64,000 nt of DNA from NCBI GenBank assembly GCA_019635715.1, contig JAHBYY010000005.1:32966-96965 (forward strand), read 5' to 3'. The DNA is from Rhizobiaceae bacterium (lineage in GTDB: Bacteria; Pseudomonadota; Alphaproteobacteria; Rhizobiales; Rhizobiaceae). Positions within the stretch are counted from its first letter, which is position 1; every line of letters starts with the position of its first letter. The notes beneath the pieces are model-generated. The model did no database searches, had not been told where the DNA came from, and saw only the letters and a program-made list of their open reading frames with translations. Positions 8,707-18,608 of this stretch are shown here, piece by piece. Made by a program: the position numbers and the translations under genes.

Positions 8707-8784
8707 ATGTCGGAATCGAAGGACCACTGGCAAGTGTATGATTCCAGTGGAACTTCGAAACTGACATTCGCCGCTTCCGCCTGA
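8707..8784 (+). other. Short reading frame, possible frameshifted 5' end of the MBL gene
   Basis: ATG 8707 has GGGAG about 8 bases upstream and opens a 25-codon frame (begins MSESKDHWQVYDSSG) that ends at 8784. From about 8763 the next frame, which leads into the metallo-hydrolase without a stop, shows strong coding bias: I count 24 of the 28 codons between 8769 and 8852 as ending in G or C. That frame is closed upstream by a stop at 8739 and has no start. This looks like one gene interrupted by a single-base loss around 8758-8770, or a small overlapping leader gene. Confidence 0.45.
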
Positions 8785-8855
8785 CGTCGAACCGGGATGC
8801 GAATTTCAAGCTCGTCCACTGGTCTCGCGGAACCGGATCCGGCCTGGAGGAGATG

Positions 8856-10400
8856 ATGCGCTTTTACGTCGGCAAGACGACCGCGATCATGAGGAGAGTG
8901 TCGGACGCGGTGAAGAAGCAGGTTCTCTGGGGAGACTGGCTCGAAGTCGAGCATGAAGATCGTGATCCGCGGCTATACTTCGTCAAGTGGCGAAAATGGG
9001 ATGCGAGAACGTCGCGGCCGGTCGAGGAGGAATACACCATTGCCAAGAGCGACTGCATGAGCGCTCCGCTGCTGGAAATGGTGTTCATCGATGTCGGGCA
9101 GGGCGATGGCTGCGTGCTTTCGGTTCCGGACGGACAAGCCTCGAAGATCATCGTCGTCGACGCCGGCGAGGCGCACAACATGCACGGCTACCTCAAATGG
9201 CGCCGCTACAATGTCGACAAGGTTCCGCGGCTGCACGCGGCGATCATCACCCACCCGGACGCCGACCACTATCGCGGCTTCCAGAACATTTTCGACGACA
9301 GCCGGTTCGAGTTCGATCACGTCTATCACAACGGTCTGGTCGAGAGGGCCGGACCCGATGCCAAGGACAACATCGGACGGCGCGAGCAGGGTTTTTGCGT
9401 CGAGGTCTGCGAGACCCAGCAGCAGGCCCATGACCTGCTGTCGGATGCGGCGGCCCGCGGAAGCATGCTCTACCCGAACCTGCTTTGGACGGCGCTGTCG
9501 CAGCCGGCGCGCTTCGGAGAGGTGCGGATGATGGGCGTCGACCATGACGCCGCGGCCTCGGCGGTGTTGCCGGGGTTCGACGGCGCTGCGCCGGGCTCGG
9601 CGCGGATCGAAGTGCTGGGGCCGGTCGTCGAACGAGACGGAGGCGTGGCGCGGCTGCGGCAGTTCGGCGAGCGACCGGGCGACGGCGGCTTCAACAAGGG
9701 CAAGACCAAGAACGGCCACTCGATCCTGTTGAGGCTGACCTACGGCAACCTGAAGGTGATCTTCGGCGGTGACCTCAACCGTCCTTCGGAAGATTTCCTG
9801 CTGCGCCACTACGGCGGCATCGACGATGTCTCGCCCTTGCCGGAGGCCATCGCAGAGGCCCGCAAGCGCTTCGGCGCCGACATCCTGAAATGCTGCCATC
9901 ATGGATCGGCGGACGTCACCGACGAGTTCCTCGAGGCGGTGTCGCCGTTCGGCTTCGTCGTCTCGTCCGGCGACGAGGAGAGCCACGTCCATCCGCGCCC
10001 CGAGATCCTCGGCCTGCTGGGCAAGAAGGGTCGGTCCGATCGCCCGATGATCCTCTGCACCGAAATCCTCCGATCGACGCCGGAAAGCCGCCGTTACTCT
10101 CCCGACGAACGCAAGAAGCTGGCGGCGCTCGAGGCGGCGGTCGCCGCTGCCGAGGCAAAGGATCGCAAGGCGGCCCAGAAAGCGGTGCGCGACTTCCACG
10201 ACCGGCGCTACCGGAGGCTGGTGAACGTCTATGGCGCGATCAACATCCGCACCGACGGGCAAAGGCTGGTCGTGGCCTTTCTGAAGGAGATCGGCACGCC
10301 GACCAGCCGCTGGCAGACCTACGAATACCATTTCGACGGCAACGACTGGGTCGGAGGCACCGAGAAGGGGGCCGGCAAGCGGAAGGAGCAGACTCACTGA
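8856..10400 (+). CDS. Orphan metallo-beta-lactamase-fold hydrolase (ComEC/Rec2-like MBL domain)
   Basis: About 514 residues. The MBL core runs from roughly residue 70 (EMVFIDVGQGDGCVLSVPDG) through the zinc motif THPDADHYRG (H133, D135, D137, H138) to IFGGDLN and KCCHHGS further on. There is no membrane segment, so it is a soluble relative of the ComEC catalytic domain. The C-terminal ~130 residues include a charged helical stretch and a domain I do not recognise. GGAGG precedes ATG 8856 by 5 bases. Upstream coding signal suggests the ancestral start was earlier. Its substrate is unknown. It sits alone between psuK and the carboxyltransferase gene, with no partner gene evident. Confidence 0.8.
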   Translation: MRFYVGKTTAIMRRVSDAVKKQVLWGDWLEVEHEDRDPRLYFVKWRKWDARTSRPVEEEYTIAKSDCMSAPLLEMVFIDVGQGDGCVLSVPDGQASKIIVVDAGEAHNMHGYLKWRRYNVDKVPRLHAAIITHPDADHYRGFQNIFDDSRFEFDHVYHNGLVERAGPDAKDNIGRREQGFCVEVCETQQQAHDLLSDAAARGSMLYPNLLWTALSQPARFGEVRMMGVDHDAAASAVLPGFDGAAPGSARIEVLGPVVERDGGVARLRQFGERPGDGGFNKGKTKNGHSILLRLTYGNLKVIFGGDLNRPSEDFLLRHYGGIDDVSPLPEAIAEARKRFGADILKCCHHGSADVTDEFLEAVSPFGFVVSSGDEESHVHPRPEILGLLGKKGRSDRPMILCTEILRSTPESRRYSPDERKKLAALEAAVAAAEAKDRKAAQKAVRDFHDRRYRRLVNVYGAINIRTDGQRLVVAFLKEIGTPTSRWQTYEYHFDGNDWVGGTEKGAGKRKEQTH

Positions 10401-10430
10401 GGCTGCGACGCGCGGCCCGGCCGGCGGGCA

Positions 10431-11963
<1,533 letters not shown>

Positions 11964-12008
11964 GGGTCCCCCGTGGCCAGGATGGCAGAGCCGGCGAGAC
12001 GGGTCGCC

Positions 12009-12449
12009 TTACCAGACGCCGGTGTTGGGCATCGACAGCCAGGGTTCCTGGGGCGGCAGCGGCGCGCCTTCCTGCAGCAGCTCGATCGAAATGTTGTCGG
12101 GCGAGCGGACGAAGGCCATGTTGCCGTCGCGCGGCGGGCGATTGATCGTCACGCCCGCATCCATCAGGCGCTGGCAGGTCTCGTAGATATTGTCGACCTT
12201 GTAGGCGAGGTGACCGAAATTGCGCCCGCCGGTATAGGCTTCTGGATCCCAGTTGAAGGTCAGCTCCAGCTCCGGTGCCCTCGACGCGGCCGACGTGGTC
12301 TTGTCCCTGGGGGCCGCCAGGAAGATCAGCGTGAACCGGCCCTTCTCGCTTTCCGTGCGTCGCACCTCCTCGAGGCCGAGCTTGTTGCAGTAGAAGTCGA
12401 GCGAGGCGTCGACGTCGGTGACGCGGACCATGGTGTGCAGATAGCGCAT
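12009..12449 (-). CDS. VOC-family protein, glyoxalase I-like
   Basis: A 146-residue vicinal-oxygen-chelate protein with the two-module layout of lactoylglutathione lyase: [19 protein letters not shown] at the start, the metal-ligand Glu in ELELTFNW, the second His in FGHLAYKVD and the final Glu in ISIELLQEG. Glyoxalase I converts the methylglyoxal-glutathione hemithioacetal to lactoylglutathione. It lies just upstream of the carboxyltransferase on the same strand. Methylmalonyl-CoA epimerases belong to the same superfamily, but the motif layout here is closer to GloA. Confidence 0.8.
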   Translation of the reverse strand: MRYLHTMVRVTDVDASLDFYCNKLGLEEVRRTESEKGRFTLIFLAAPRDKTTSAASRAPELELTFNWDPEAYTGGRNFGHLAYKVDNIYETCQRLMDAGVTINRPPRDGNMAFVRSPDNISIELLQEGAPLPPQEPWLSMPNTGVW

Positions 12450-12666
12450 GAGGCTGAACTCCCGAACTGGAGCGCTATCTAGGCCGGTTCGCGGTCGCGC
12501 GGCAACCCGCCGTGCTCATCGAGTGTTGCCGTCCTGCGATGGTCACGCCGCAACCCTGTTCAGAAGCCGAAAAATGCCGCTTCGGGCCTTGCACAGTGCC
12601 GAATCCGCGATGTTAATCTTCTTTTCAAGAATCAGTGTGCGTCAGGTCAGGAAGGGGTGGGTGCGA

Positions 12667-13254
12667 ATGGGGGATCATGCCTCATCGGCCGGGCGGGGCC
12701 TGAGGTCCGACGGCCTGCCGAGCACCGAGAACGAGGTCGGCGATCTGGCCGAGGTGTCGGGCCAGATCAAATGGTTCGACGTTGCCAAGGGCTACGGCTT
12801 CATTCTGCCTGACGGCGGCGGATCGGATATCCTGCTGCACGTCACCTGCTTGCGCCGGGATGGGTTCCAGACGGCCCAGGAAGGGTCGCGCGTCGTTTGC
12901 CTGGTCAAGAATGGCGAACGCGGGCTGCAGGCCTTCCGCGTGCTCTCCATGGACACGTCGACAGCGGTGCACCCGGCGGAGCTGCCGGACCAGAGAACGC
13001 ACGTCAACGTGGTGGCGGAGAGCGGCCTGGAACGTGCGCTGGTCAAGTGGTTCAACCGCACCAAGGGGTTCGGCTTCCTGACGCGCGGCGAGGGCACCGA
13101 GGACATCTTCATCCACATGGAGACGCTGCGGCGTTACGGTCTCACCGAACTGCGGCCGGGGCAGGTGGTGCTGGTGCGGTTCGGCCGCGGCGACAAAGGC
13201 CTTATGGCCGCCGAAATTCATCCCGACATAGGAACCCTTCCGGCCTCGCACTGA
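12667..13254 (+). CDS. Protein with two cold-shock domains
   Basis: A 195-residue protein with two CSD modules: SGQIKWFDVAKGYGFI ... DILLHVTCLRRDG (about residues 32-95) and RALVKWFNRTKGFGFL ... DIFIHMETLRRYG (about 123-190), joined by a ~28-residue linker. Both keep RNP1-like (K-G-F/Y-G-F) and RNP2-like cores for single-stranded nucleic-acid binding. Double-CSD proteins are typical of Hyphomicrobiales. GTG 12661, six bases upstream, is the better-placed start relative to an AGGAAGGGG ribosome site and is a real alternative. The upstream ~200 bp probably carries regulation. Confidence 0.9.
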   Translation: MGDHASSAGRGLRSDGLPSTENEVGDLAEVSGQIKWFDVAKGYGFILPDGGGSDILLHVTCLRRDGFQTAQEGSRVVCLVKNGERGLQAFRVLSMDTSTAVHPAELPDQRTHVNVVAESGLERALVKWFNRTKGFGFLTRGEGTEDIFIHMETLRRYGLTELRPGQVVLVRFGRGDKGLMAAEIHPDIGTLPASH

Positions 13255-13277
13255 TTGCGAGGCCTAGAGGAGACCTG

Positions 13278-13793
13278 ATGTCGAAGCACATTTTCAAGGC
13301 TGCGTTTCTTGCCGCATTGCTGGCCGTGGGTGGTGTGACGGCGCTCATGCCGGTTGCGGCGGACGCGACCGGCAAGGCGATGATCCTGCCGGTCGATCCG
13401 ACGCCGCTGATCGCCGAGACGGACCAGGGCGAAAGGCAGTTCACCATCGAGGTTGCCGACGATGTCGGGGAACGTTCGGCCGGGCTGATGTTCCGCGAGA
13501 GCATGCCGGACGATCGAGGCATGCTGTTCGTGTTCGATCAGCCCCAGCAGGTGGCCTTCTGGATGAAGAATACGCCGCTGCCGCTCGACATGATCTTCAT
13601 CGGCCAGGATGGAGTCGTGCGGGCGATCAAGCAGGGCGAGCCGCTGTCGGAGGCGGTGGTGACGCCCGGCGAGCCGGTGCGTTTCGTGCTCGAGTTCAAG
13701 GCGGGTACGGCGGGCCGGGCCGGAATCAGGCCGGGGACAAGCCTGCGGCATCCGATCATCGATCAGGCGCCCGGAGCGGCGAATGACGGATGA
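13278..13793 (+). CDS. Secreted DUF192 protein
   Basis: 171 residues with an N-terminal signal peptide (hydrophobic core ~5-25, cleavage near ADA) and a DUF192 domain: QFTIEVADDVGERSAGLMFRESM, then MLFVFDQPQQVAFWMKNTPLPLDMIFI and the C-terminal VLEF. The domain function is unknown; it is frequent in exported proteins. AGGAGA precedes the ATG. Its end overlaps the next gene start by 11 bp, and it follows the cold-shock gene by 23 bp, so the three are probably one transcript. Confidence 0.88.
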   Translation: MSKHIFKAAFLAALLAVGGVTALMPVAADATGKAMILPVDPTPLIAETDQGERQFTIEVADDVGERSAGLMFRESMPDDRGMLFVFDQPQQVAFWMKNTPLPLDMIFIGQDGVVRAIKQGEPLSEAVVTPGEPVRFVLEFKAGTAGRAGIRPGTSLRHPIIDQAPGAANDG

Positions 13794-14583
13794 CGTGCCG
13801 GGAGGGGAGTGCTTGGACAGGTTCCACCACGAGGGATTCGATCTCGCCTATCTCGATCGCCAACCCGCCGCGGCCGGTCGCGGCGAGCCTGTGCTGCTGA
13901 TCCACGGATTTGCGTCTTCCCTGCACGTCAATTGGGTTGCGCCAGGCTGGGTGAAGACCCTGACGGATGTCGGTTACCGGGTGATCGCGCTCGACAATCG
14001 CGGCCATGGCCGCAGTTCCGTGAGCTACGACCCGGCGGCCTACACGCCGGAGAGGATGGCCGGCGACGCCGCGGCGCTGCTCAGGCATCTCGGCATCGAT
14101 CAGGCCCATGTGATGGGCTATTCGATGGGCGCGCGCATCTCCGCCTTCCTGGCGCTGGCGGAACCTCGCATGGTCGCCACGCTGGTCTTCGGCGGGCTGG
14201 GCATCGGCATGATCGACGGCGTCGGCGATTGGGACCCGATCGCCGCGGCATTGCTGGCGGACGATCCGGCCAGCATTTCGTCGCGACGCGCACGTTCCTT
14301 CCGCACCTTTGCCGATCAGACGCGCAGCGACCGGCGGGCGCTGGCGGCCTGCATCTCGACCTCGCGCACGCTTCTGTCCGCCGCCGACGTGGCCAGGATC
14401 GACCAGCCGACACTCATTGCAGTCGGCAGCAAGGATGACATCGGCGGGCGGCCCGAGCCGTTGGCCGAGCTGATGCCGCACGCCGAGGCCTTCACCATCG
14501 AGGGGCGCGACCACATGCTGGCCGTGGGCGACCGCAGCTTCAAGGCGCGCGCGCTGCGGTTCCTCGCCGCCCATCCGCTTTGA
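13783..14583 (+). CDS. Alpha/beta-fold hydrolase
   Basis: A 266-residue alpha/beta hydrolase. The oxyanion region is LLIHGFASS, the nucleophile serine is in MGYSMGARIS (nucleophile elbow G-Y-S-M-G), the acid is probably the Asp in GSKDDIGG and the catalytic His is in EGRDHMLAVGD near the C-terminus. The substrate is unknown; esterase, lipase or C-C hydrolase activity are all possible. It overlaps the DUF192 gene and is probably coupled to it. Confidence 0.88.
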   Translation: MTDDVPGGECLDRFHHEGFDLAYLDRQPAAAGRGEPVLLIHGFASSLHVNWVAPGWVKTLTDVGYRVIALDNRGHGRSSVSYDPAAYTPERMAGDAAALLRHLGIDQAHVMGYSMGARISAFLALAEPRMVATLVFGGLGIGMIDGVGDWDPIAAALLADDPASISSRRARSFRTFADQTRSDRRALAACISTSRTLLSAADVARIDQPTLIAVGSKDDIGGRPEPLAELMPHAEAFTIEGRDHMLAVGDRSFKARALRFLAAHPL

Positions 14584-14721
14584 AGGGGAAGGCGAGGGAA
14601 ATTTCCGCCGCGGCTTGAACGCTCCGCGCTTCGATCCATTTGATAACCGAGTGAGGAAAATTCAATTCAACCCGGCTGCGTTCGGGGGTATAGAGGCGCT
14701 CGACATTCAGGAGAACCGCAG

Positions 14722-15570
14722 ATGGTTGCCAAGAGCGTTGCCAGGACAGCCGGGCTGCAGCCGGTGGATCCGATATGGCGTTCGGTTCGTGACGAGGCGA
14801 TGAACGCGGTTACCCGCGATCCGCTGCTGTCGGCCTTCCTCTACTCGACGATCCTCAATCAGGATTCTCTGGAAGACGCTGTCGTCCACCGCCTTGCCGA
14901 ACGGCTGGGGCACCAGGACGTCGGCGCCGATCTGATCCGCCAGACGTTCCGCTCGATGCTCCACGAGAATCCGGAGTGGAGCGTCGCGGTGCGCGCCGAC
15001 ATCCAGGCCTATTTCGATCGCGATCCGGCCTGCGACCGCTTCCTGATGCCGCTGCTCTATTTCAAGGGGTTCCACGCCATCCAGACGCACCGGCTTGCGC
15101 ATTGGCTCTGGGCGCAGGGCCGGCGCGATTTCGCGCTCTATCTGCAGAGCCGCTCGTCCTCCGTGTTCCAGACCGACATTCATCCGGCGTCGCGCATCGG
15201 GCAGGGCATTTTCATCGACCATGCAACCGGCCTCGTCGTCGGCGAGACGGCGGTCATCGAGGACGATGTCTCGATCCTGCACGGCGTCACGCTTGGCGGC
15301 ACGGGCAAGGCCGGCGGCGACCGCCATCCCAAGATCCGCTATGGCGTGCTGATCGGCGCAGGCGCAAAGATCCTCGGCAACATCGAGATCGGCCATTGCT
15401 CGAAGATCGCGGCCGGTTCCGTCGTCCTGTCGCCCGTTCCGAACAACAAGACGGTGGCCGGCGTACCCGCGCGCATCGTTGGCGAATCGGGCTGCGAGAG
15501 GCCTTCCAGCCAGATGGACCAGTTCCTGCCATCGCAGACCATGGATCATGTCGTGAGCTTCGACATCTGA
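14722..15570 (+). CDS. cysE: Serine O-acetyltransferase
   Basis: A 282-residue CysE catalysing the first step of cysteine synthesis, acetyl-CoA + L-serine to O-acetylserine. It has the helical N-terminal SATase domain (DPLLSAFLYSTILN ... RDPACDRFLMPLLYFKGFHAIQTHRLAHWLW) then a left-handed beta-helix of hexapeptide repeats with the catalytic segment IFIDHATGLVVGETA. AGGAGA lies 8 bases before ATG 14722. The ~140 bp upstream are AT-richer and probably hold its promoter. Confidence 0.95.
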   Translation: MVAKSVARTAGLQPVDPIWRSVRDEAMNAVTRDPLLSAFLYSTILNQDSLEDAVVHRLAERLGHQDVGADLIRQTFRSMLHENPEWSVAVRADIQAYFDRDPACDRFLMPLLYFKGFHAIQTHRLAHWLWAQGRRDFALYLQSRSSSVFQTDIHPASRIGQGIFIDHATGLVVGETAVIEDDVSILHGVTLGGTGKAGGDRHPKIRYGVLIGAGAKILGNIEIGHCSKIAAGSVVLSPVPNNKTVAGVPARIVGESGCERPSSQMDQFLPSQTMDHVVSFDI

Positions 15571-15688
15571 CGATCGCCCGTCACACATTCGGTGCGAAGA
15601 CGGCGCCCGGGCGGCCTCGGGGCTTTGCTTATGCTGCCCGGCGTGTCAGAAGCGCCCTCCACCGACCGATCGATCAGCGGAGAATCCC

Positions 15689-15892
15689 GTGAAGCCCGAC
15701 GAAATCAAGAAGCTCGAAGCGTTCTTCAAGCGGACGTTCAAGAACCCCGAGATGCAGGTCAAGGCACGGCCGCGCAAGGACGATTCGGCGGAAGTGTATG
15801 TCGGCGAGGATTTCCTCGGCCTGGTCTACAAGGACGAGGAAGAGGGCGACTACAATTTCTCGATGGCGATCCTCGACATCGATCTGAATTAG
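15689..15892 (+). CDS. DUF3126 family small protein
   Basis: A 67-residue acidic protein (KPDEIKKLEAFFKRTF ... AEVYVGEDFLGLVYKDEEEGD) of the DUF3126 family, which I know only from alphaproteobacteria and mostly from Hyphomicrobiales. It starts at GTG 15689 with GGAGA 6-7 bases upstream. The function is unknown. It follows cysE at 118 bp on the same strand. Confidence 0.88.
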   Translation: MKPDEIKKLEAFFKRTFKNPEMQVKARPRKDDSAEVYVGEDFLGLVYKDEEEGDYNFSMAILDIDLN

Positions 15893-16007
15893 AAAGATCC
15901 CGCGAGATCGCGCAAATGCCTTGAGTGCGCGACAGCGGACCGGCGGCCGCACCGGCGCTTCGGCGATCCGATGAAGGCGGAAGTGATCCGCAACGATCGC
16001 GGCCGGT

Positions 16008-16739
16008 TCAGTGGCCGGTCTTCAGGAGTTCGGAAGCCTTGGCCACGACCGCCGCATCCAGCCGGCGCCATTCCGGCAGGAGATGGCTGGCAAAGCGGTA
16101 GGTCAGGCTGAGGTTGTCACCGATCTGGATGTCGCGCTCGCACGGAGCGAGAGACACCTCGGCGCTCTGTCCCGTCAGGCAGCGCGCGACGAAGGGATCC
16201 TTGCCGGGGCGCCGGGCCACGGCAAGCATCTCGCCGAGATAGCCGGACTTGGCGATGAAGTCGTAGAGGGTCAAGCCGGACGGTCCAGGCGTGCCGGGCT
16301 TGCTGATCAGCGCCTCGTAGATCGGCGCGAAGCGGCCGCTCATGTCGCGCGACATCATTCTTTGCTCGAAGCCGACGAAGATGATGCTGCGCGTGCCCTC
16401 GAGATTGTTGAATTCGGGGCTGGCGGCTTGCGAGTATCCATCCATCTGCGGCCAGCGCAGGTAGAGATCGAGCCTCTGGGCGATCCCGTCGCGTCGCGCG
16501 CGTTCGAAGCGGATCATGTTGGACGGCGCGACGATGACATTGTTGCCGATGACCACTTCGCGGGGCGTCGGATCGTCCGTATAGCCGGCGAGCGCGATCT
16601 CCGAGCCGAACCATTGGCCGGCGGCGAACAGAGCGAAGGACAGCAGCGCCAGCACCGACAGGCCGACGAAGACGCGGGTCATCAGCGCCGACCTGACCGG
16701 ACCTTCGTTCGCCTCGGCTTGCCCCATCGTCATCGCCAT
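16008..16739 (-). CDS. Membrane-anchored conserved hypothetical protein
   Basis: 243 residues with one strong N-terminal membrane segment (about 21-45: RVFVGLSVLALLSFALFAAG) and a long periplasmic part. The latter contains IGNNVIVAPSNMIRFERA, NLEGTRSIIFVGFEQRMMSRDMSGRF and two cysteines (CLTG, CERD). I do not recognise a catalytic motif. The ATG at 16739 gives a sensible N-terminus. It is divergent from the next small membrane gene. The repeated reference to an inner-membrane anchor with a globular outside part suggests an envelope role, but this is a guess. Confidence 0.75.
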   Translation of the reverse strand: MAMTMGQAEANEGPVRSALMTRVFVGLSVLALLSFALFAAGQWFGSEIALAGYTDDPTPREVVIGNNVIVAPSNMIRFERARRDGIAQRLDLYLRWPQMDGYSQAASPEFNNLEGTRSIIFVGFEQRMMSRDMSGRFAPIYEALISKPGTPGPSGLTLYDFIAKSGYLGEMLAVARRPGKDPFVARCLTGQSAEVSLAPCERDIQIGDNLSLTYRFASHLLPEWRRLDAAVVAKASELLKTGH

Positions 16740-16856
16740 CTTTGGCTTCCGTCCCTCGTCCTGTCGCCTGTCCAGTTCCGGCACAGCCGCGGCGGCATGG
16801 CTCTTGCTGCAGGAGTTTGGGCACAATCTGGGCCGACATGGTAAACGGAGGGTAAA

Positions 16857-17174
16857 TTGGAGCCGGTTGAACTCGCCTTCGCGCTGATGTGCGGCATCAC
16901 CCTGTCAGGTCTGGCAGGCACCTTGCTGGAACTGGTGACAGGCCGGCCGCTGTCCTTTTCGGAGCCTTATCTTTCGCCGCGCCGGCTGGTGCGGTCGTTT
17001 CTCGCAGCGGCGTGCGCCGGGCCGATGATGCTCGCCAACGACGCGCTGGCGGCGCGCCGCGCCGGCGACATTTCGATCGGCTACTTCGCCTTCTGTGCCG
17101 CAACGTCGCTCATCTGGGCGGTGGCGCTGGGCATCACGGTGATCGGGATTGCAGCGCGGCTGCTCGTCGCCTAA
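16857..17174 (+). CDS. Small multi-pass membrane protein, unknown
   Basis: 105 residues with three probable membrane helices (about 5-27, 45-65 and 75-103) and a short basic loop (LSPRRLVRSF). The start is TTG 16857, supported by GGAGGG five bases upstream. No function can be read from it. It is divergent from the membrane-anchored protein and 75 bp before the gamma carbonic anhydrase. Confidence 0.7.
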   Translation: MEPVELAFALMCGITLSGLAGTLLELVTGRPLSFSEPYLSPRRLVRSFLAAACAGPMMLANDALAARRAGDISIGYFAFCAATSLIWAVALGITVIGIAARLLVA

Positions 17175-17248
17175 TCCTGTGCGCCCCCGGCCCCCGGCGC
17201 GATGCGTCGCATGGGGCCATTCCAGGCAACACCCTTCCGGAGCCCGCC

Positions 17249-17779
17249 ATGCCGGTCTACGCCCTCGACGACATCGCTCCCGAATTCGATGACCGTGCCA
17301 GCACCTTCATAGCGCCGGATGCGACGGTGATCGGCAATGTTTCAGTCGGCCGCGAGGTCGGCATCTGGTTCGGCGTGGTCATCCGGGGCGACAATGAGAG
17401 GATGCGGATCGGCGCGCGCACCAACATCCAGGAGCATGTCGTCATGCATTCCGACGAGGGGTTTCCGCTGACCATCGGCGAGGGCTGCACCATCGGACAC
17501 AAGGCGATGCTGCACGGCTGCACGATCGGCGACGGCAGCCTCGTCGGCATGGGCGCGATCGTGCTCAACGGCGCCAGGATCGGCAGAAACTGTCTGGTCG
17601 GCGCCGGCGCCCTTGTCACCGAAGGAAAGGTCTTCGAGGACGGCTCGCTGATCGTCGGTGCGCCGGCCAAGGCGGTGCGCAGTCTCGACGAAGCCACGGT
17701 CGGCAAGCTGGCCTGGTCCGCCGACCACTATGTCGGCAATGCGCGGCGCTTCGCCGCGGGCCTGAAAGAGGTCGGCTGA
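17249..17779 (+). CDS. Gamma-carbonic-anhydrase-like protein (YrdA family)
   Basis: A 176-residue left-handed beta-helix protein. Hexapeptide repeats run from APDATVIGNV to IVGAPAKAVR, with the RGDN motif (VVIRGDNERMRIG) and the three zinc-ligand histidines in HVVMHSD, CTIGHKAMLHG. Bacterial members are often called gamma-CA-like and many lack proven activity; related proteins form a matrix arm of complex I in plants. The start ATG follows CCGGAG. A hairpin and a G-quadruplex motif lie just downstream. Confidence 0.88.
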   Translation: MPVYALDDIAPEFDDRASTFIAPDATVIGNVSVGREVGIWFGVVIRGDNERMRIGARTNIQEHVVMHSDEGFPLTIGEGCTIGHKAMLHGCTIGDGSLVGMGAIVLNGARIGRNCLVGAGALVTEGKVFEDGSLIVGAPAKAVRSLDEATVGKLAWSADHYVGNARRFAAGLKEVG

Positions 17780-17813
17780 CCCAATTCGCAGCGACTAGTT
17801 CCCCAAAATGAGC

Positions 17814-17845
17814 GGAGCCGGCCCCGGGGACGGGGGGCCGGCTCC
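17814..17845 (+). terminator. GC hairpin downstream of the carbonic anhydrase gene
   Basis: Perfect 10-bp inverted repeat GGAGCCGGCC / GGCCGGCTCC with a GC-rich loop, 35 bases after the stop codon. No U-run follows, so it is not a standard intrinsic terminator; it may stabilise the 3' end or act with the G-rich motif that follows. Confidence 0.5.
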
Positions 17846-17858
17846 TAGACCCGGTCGT

Positions 17859-17878
17859 GGGGACGGGGAGGGTGGGGG
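17859..17878 (+). other. Short-loop G-quadruplex motif
   Basis: Four G-runs of 4, 4, 3 and 5 separated by loops of 2 (AC), 1 (A) and 1 (T). Such short loops make very stable quadruplexes in DNA and especially RNA. It lies in the convergent spacer between the carbonic anhydrase and BTLCP peptidase genes, on the + strand, after the hairpin. Confidence 0.7.
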
Positions 17879-18002
17879 TCGACCGGGTTTTCCCTCCGGA
17901 CCGCCACGCGCCTTCAGCCGCGCATGGCGATCCCTTTGATATTGCGCCTCGGGCCGGCCATCAGGCCGTTCGGTGCCGGGCCGCGGCGCTCGCGCCGCGC
18001 AG

Positions 18003-18608
18003 TTATTCCACGCTGGCGACCGCGTCGGCGCGGCCGTCGTTGATCTTGACCCAGACGCCGGAGTTCAGCTCCGACTGGCGCTTGATGTAGGTGTAGTCGG
18101 TGTCGGACCAGGCGAGGATGCGACCCTCGAGATTGTCGAGGATGAAATCGCCCAGGCTTGTGCGCACGGTGAGCACGGCATGGCCGTCGCCGTTGCGCTG
18201 GCGCACCACCGTGATCAGCAGATCGCCGGCCGGAACACCCTTCGCCATCAGCAGCCGACGCTTCTCCAGCGCATAATCCTCGCAGTCTCCCTCGCCTTTC
18301 GGAAAGCTCCACTTTTCTTCGACGCCCCACATCTCCATGTCGGTGCGCGGCGCGACCGTGCTGTTGACGTGGTTGTTGACGCTGATCAGCGTCGCCCACA
18401 GCTTGCGGGTCAGTTCCGTCGGTGCACGCTTCGGCGTCTTCTGGCGGCATTCCTGTGTATATTGCTGGCAGAGTTCGTAGTGGCCGATCGGCTGCGTCGT
18501 CCGCGCGCCGGTCTTCATGGCATTCTGTCCTGCCCCTGCCGGCGCGGCCATCCCGATCGCACCCACGACCATGGCCAGAACCAGTGGCGTCCCCATCACT
18601 TTGTTCAT
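18003..18608 (-). CDS. Secreted transglutaminase-like cysteine peptidase (BTLCP family)
   Basis: 201 residues with a signal peptide (cleavage near AGAGQ) and a bacterial transglutaminase-like cysteine proteinase domain. The Cys-His-Asp triad is visible as GEGDCEDYALEKR, DGHAVLTV and FILDNLEG. Members often occur near cyclic-di-GMP or LapD-type adhesion systems, where they cleave surface adhesins (LapG-like), but no adhesin gene is seen here. The next gene cluster includes a PilZ protein, a c-di-GMP binding type. The start ATG follows AAGGA-like purines. Confidence 0.9.
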   Translation of the reverse strand: MNKVMGTPLVLAMVVGAIGMAAPAGAGQNAMKTGARTTQPIGHYELCQQYTQECRQKTPKRAPTELTRKLWATLISVNNHVNSTVAPRTDMEMWGVEEKWSFPKGEGDCEDYALEKRRLLMAKGVPAGDLLITVVRQRNGDGHAVLTVRTSLGDFILDNLEGRILAWSDTDYTYIKRQSELNSGVWVKINDGRADAVASVE

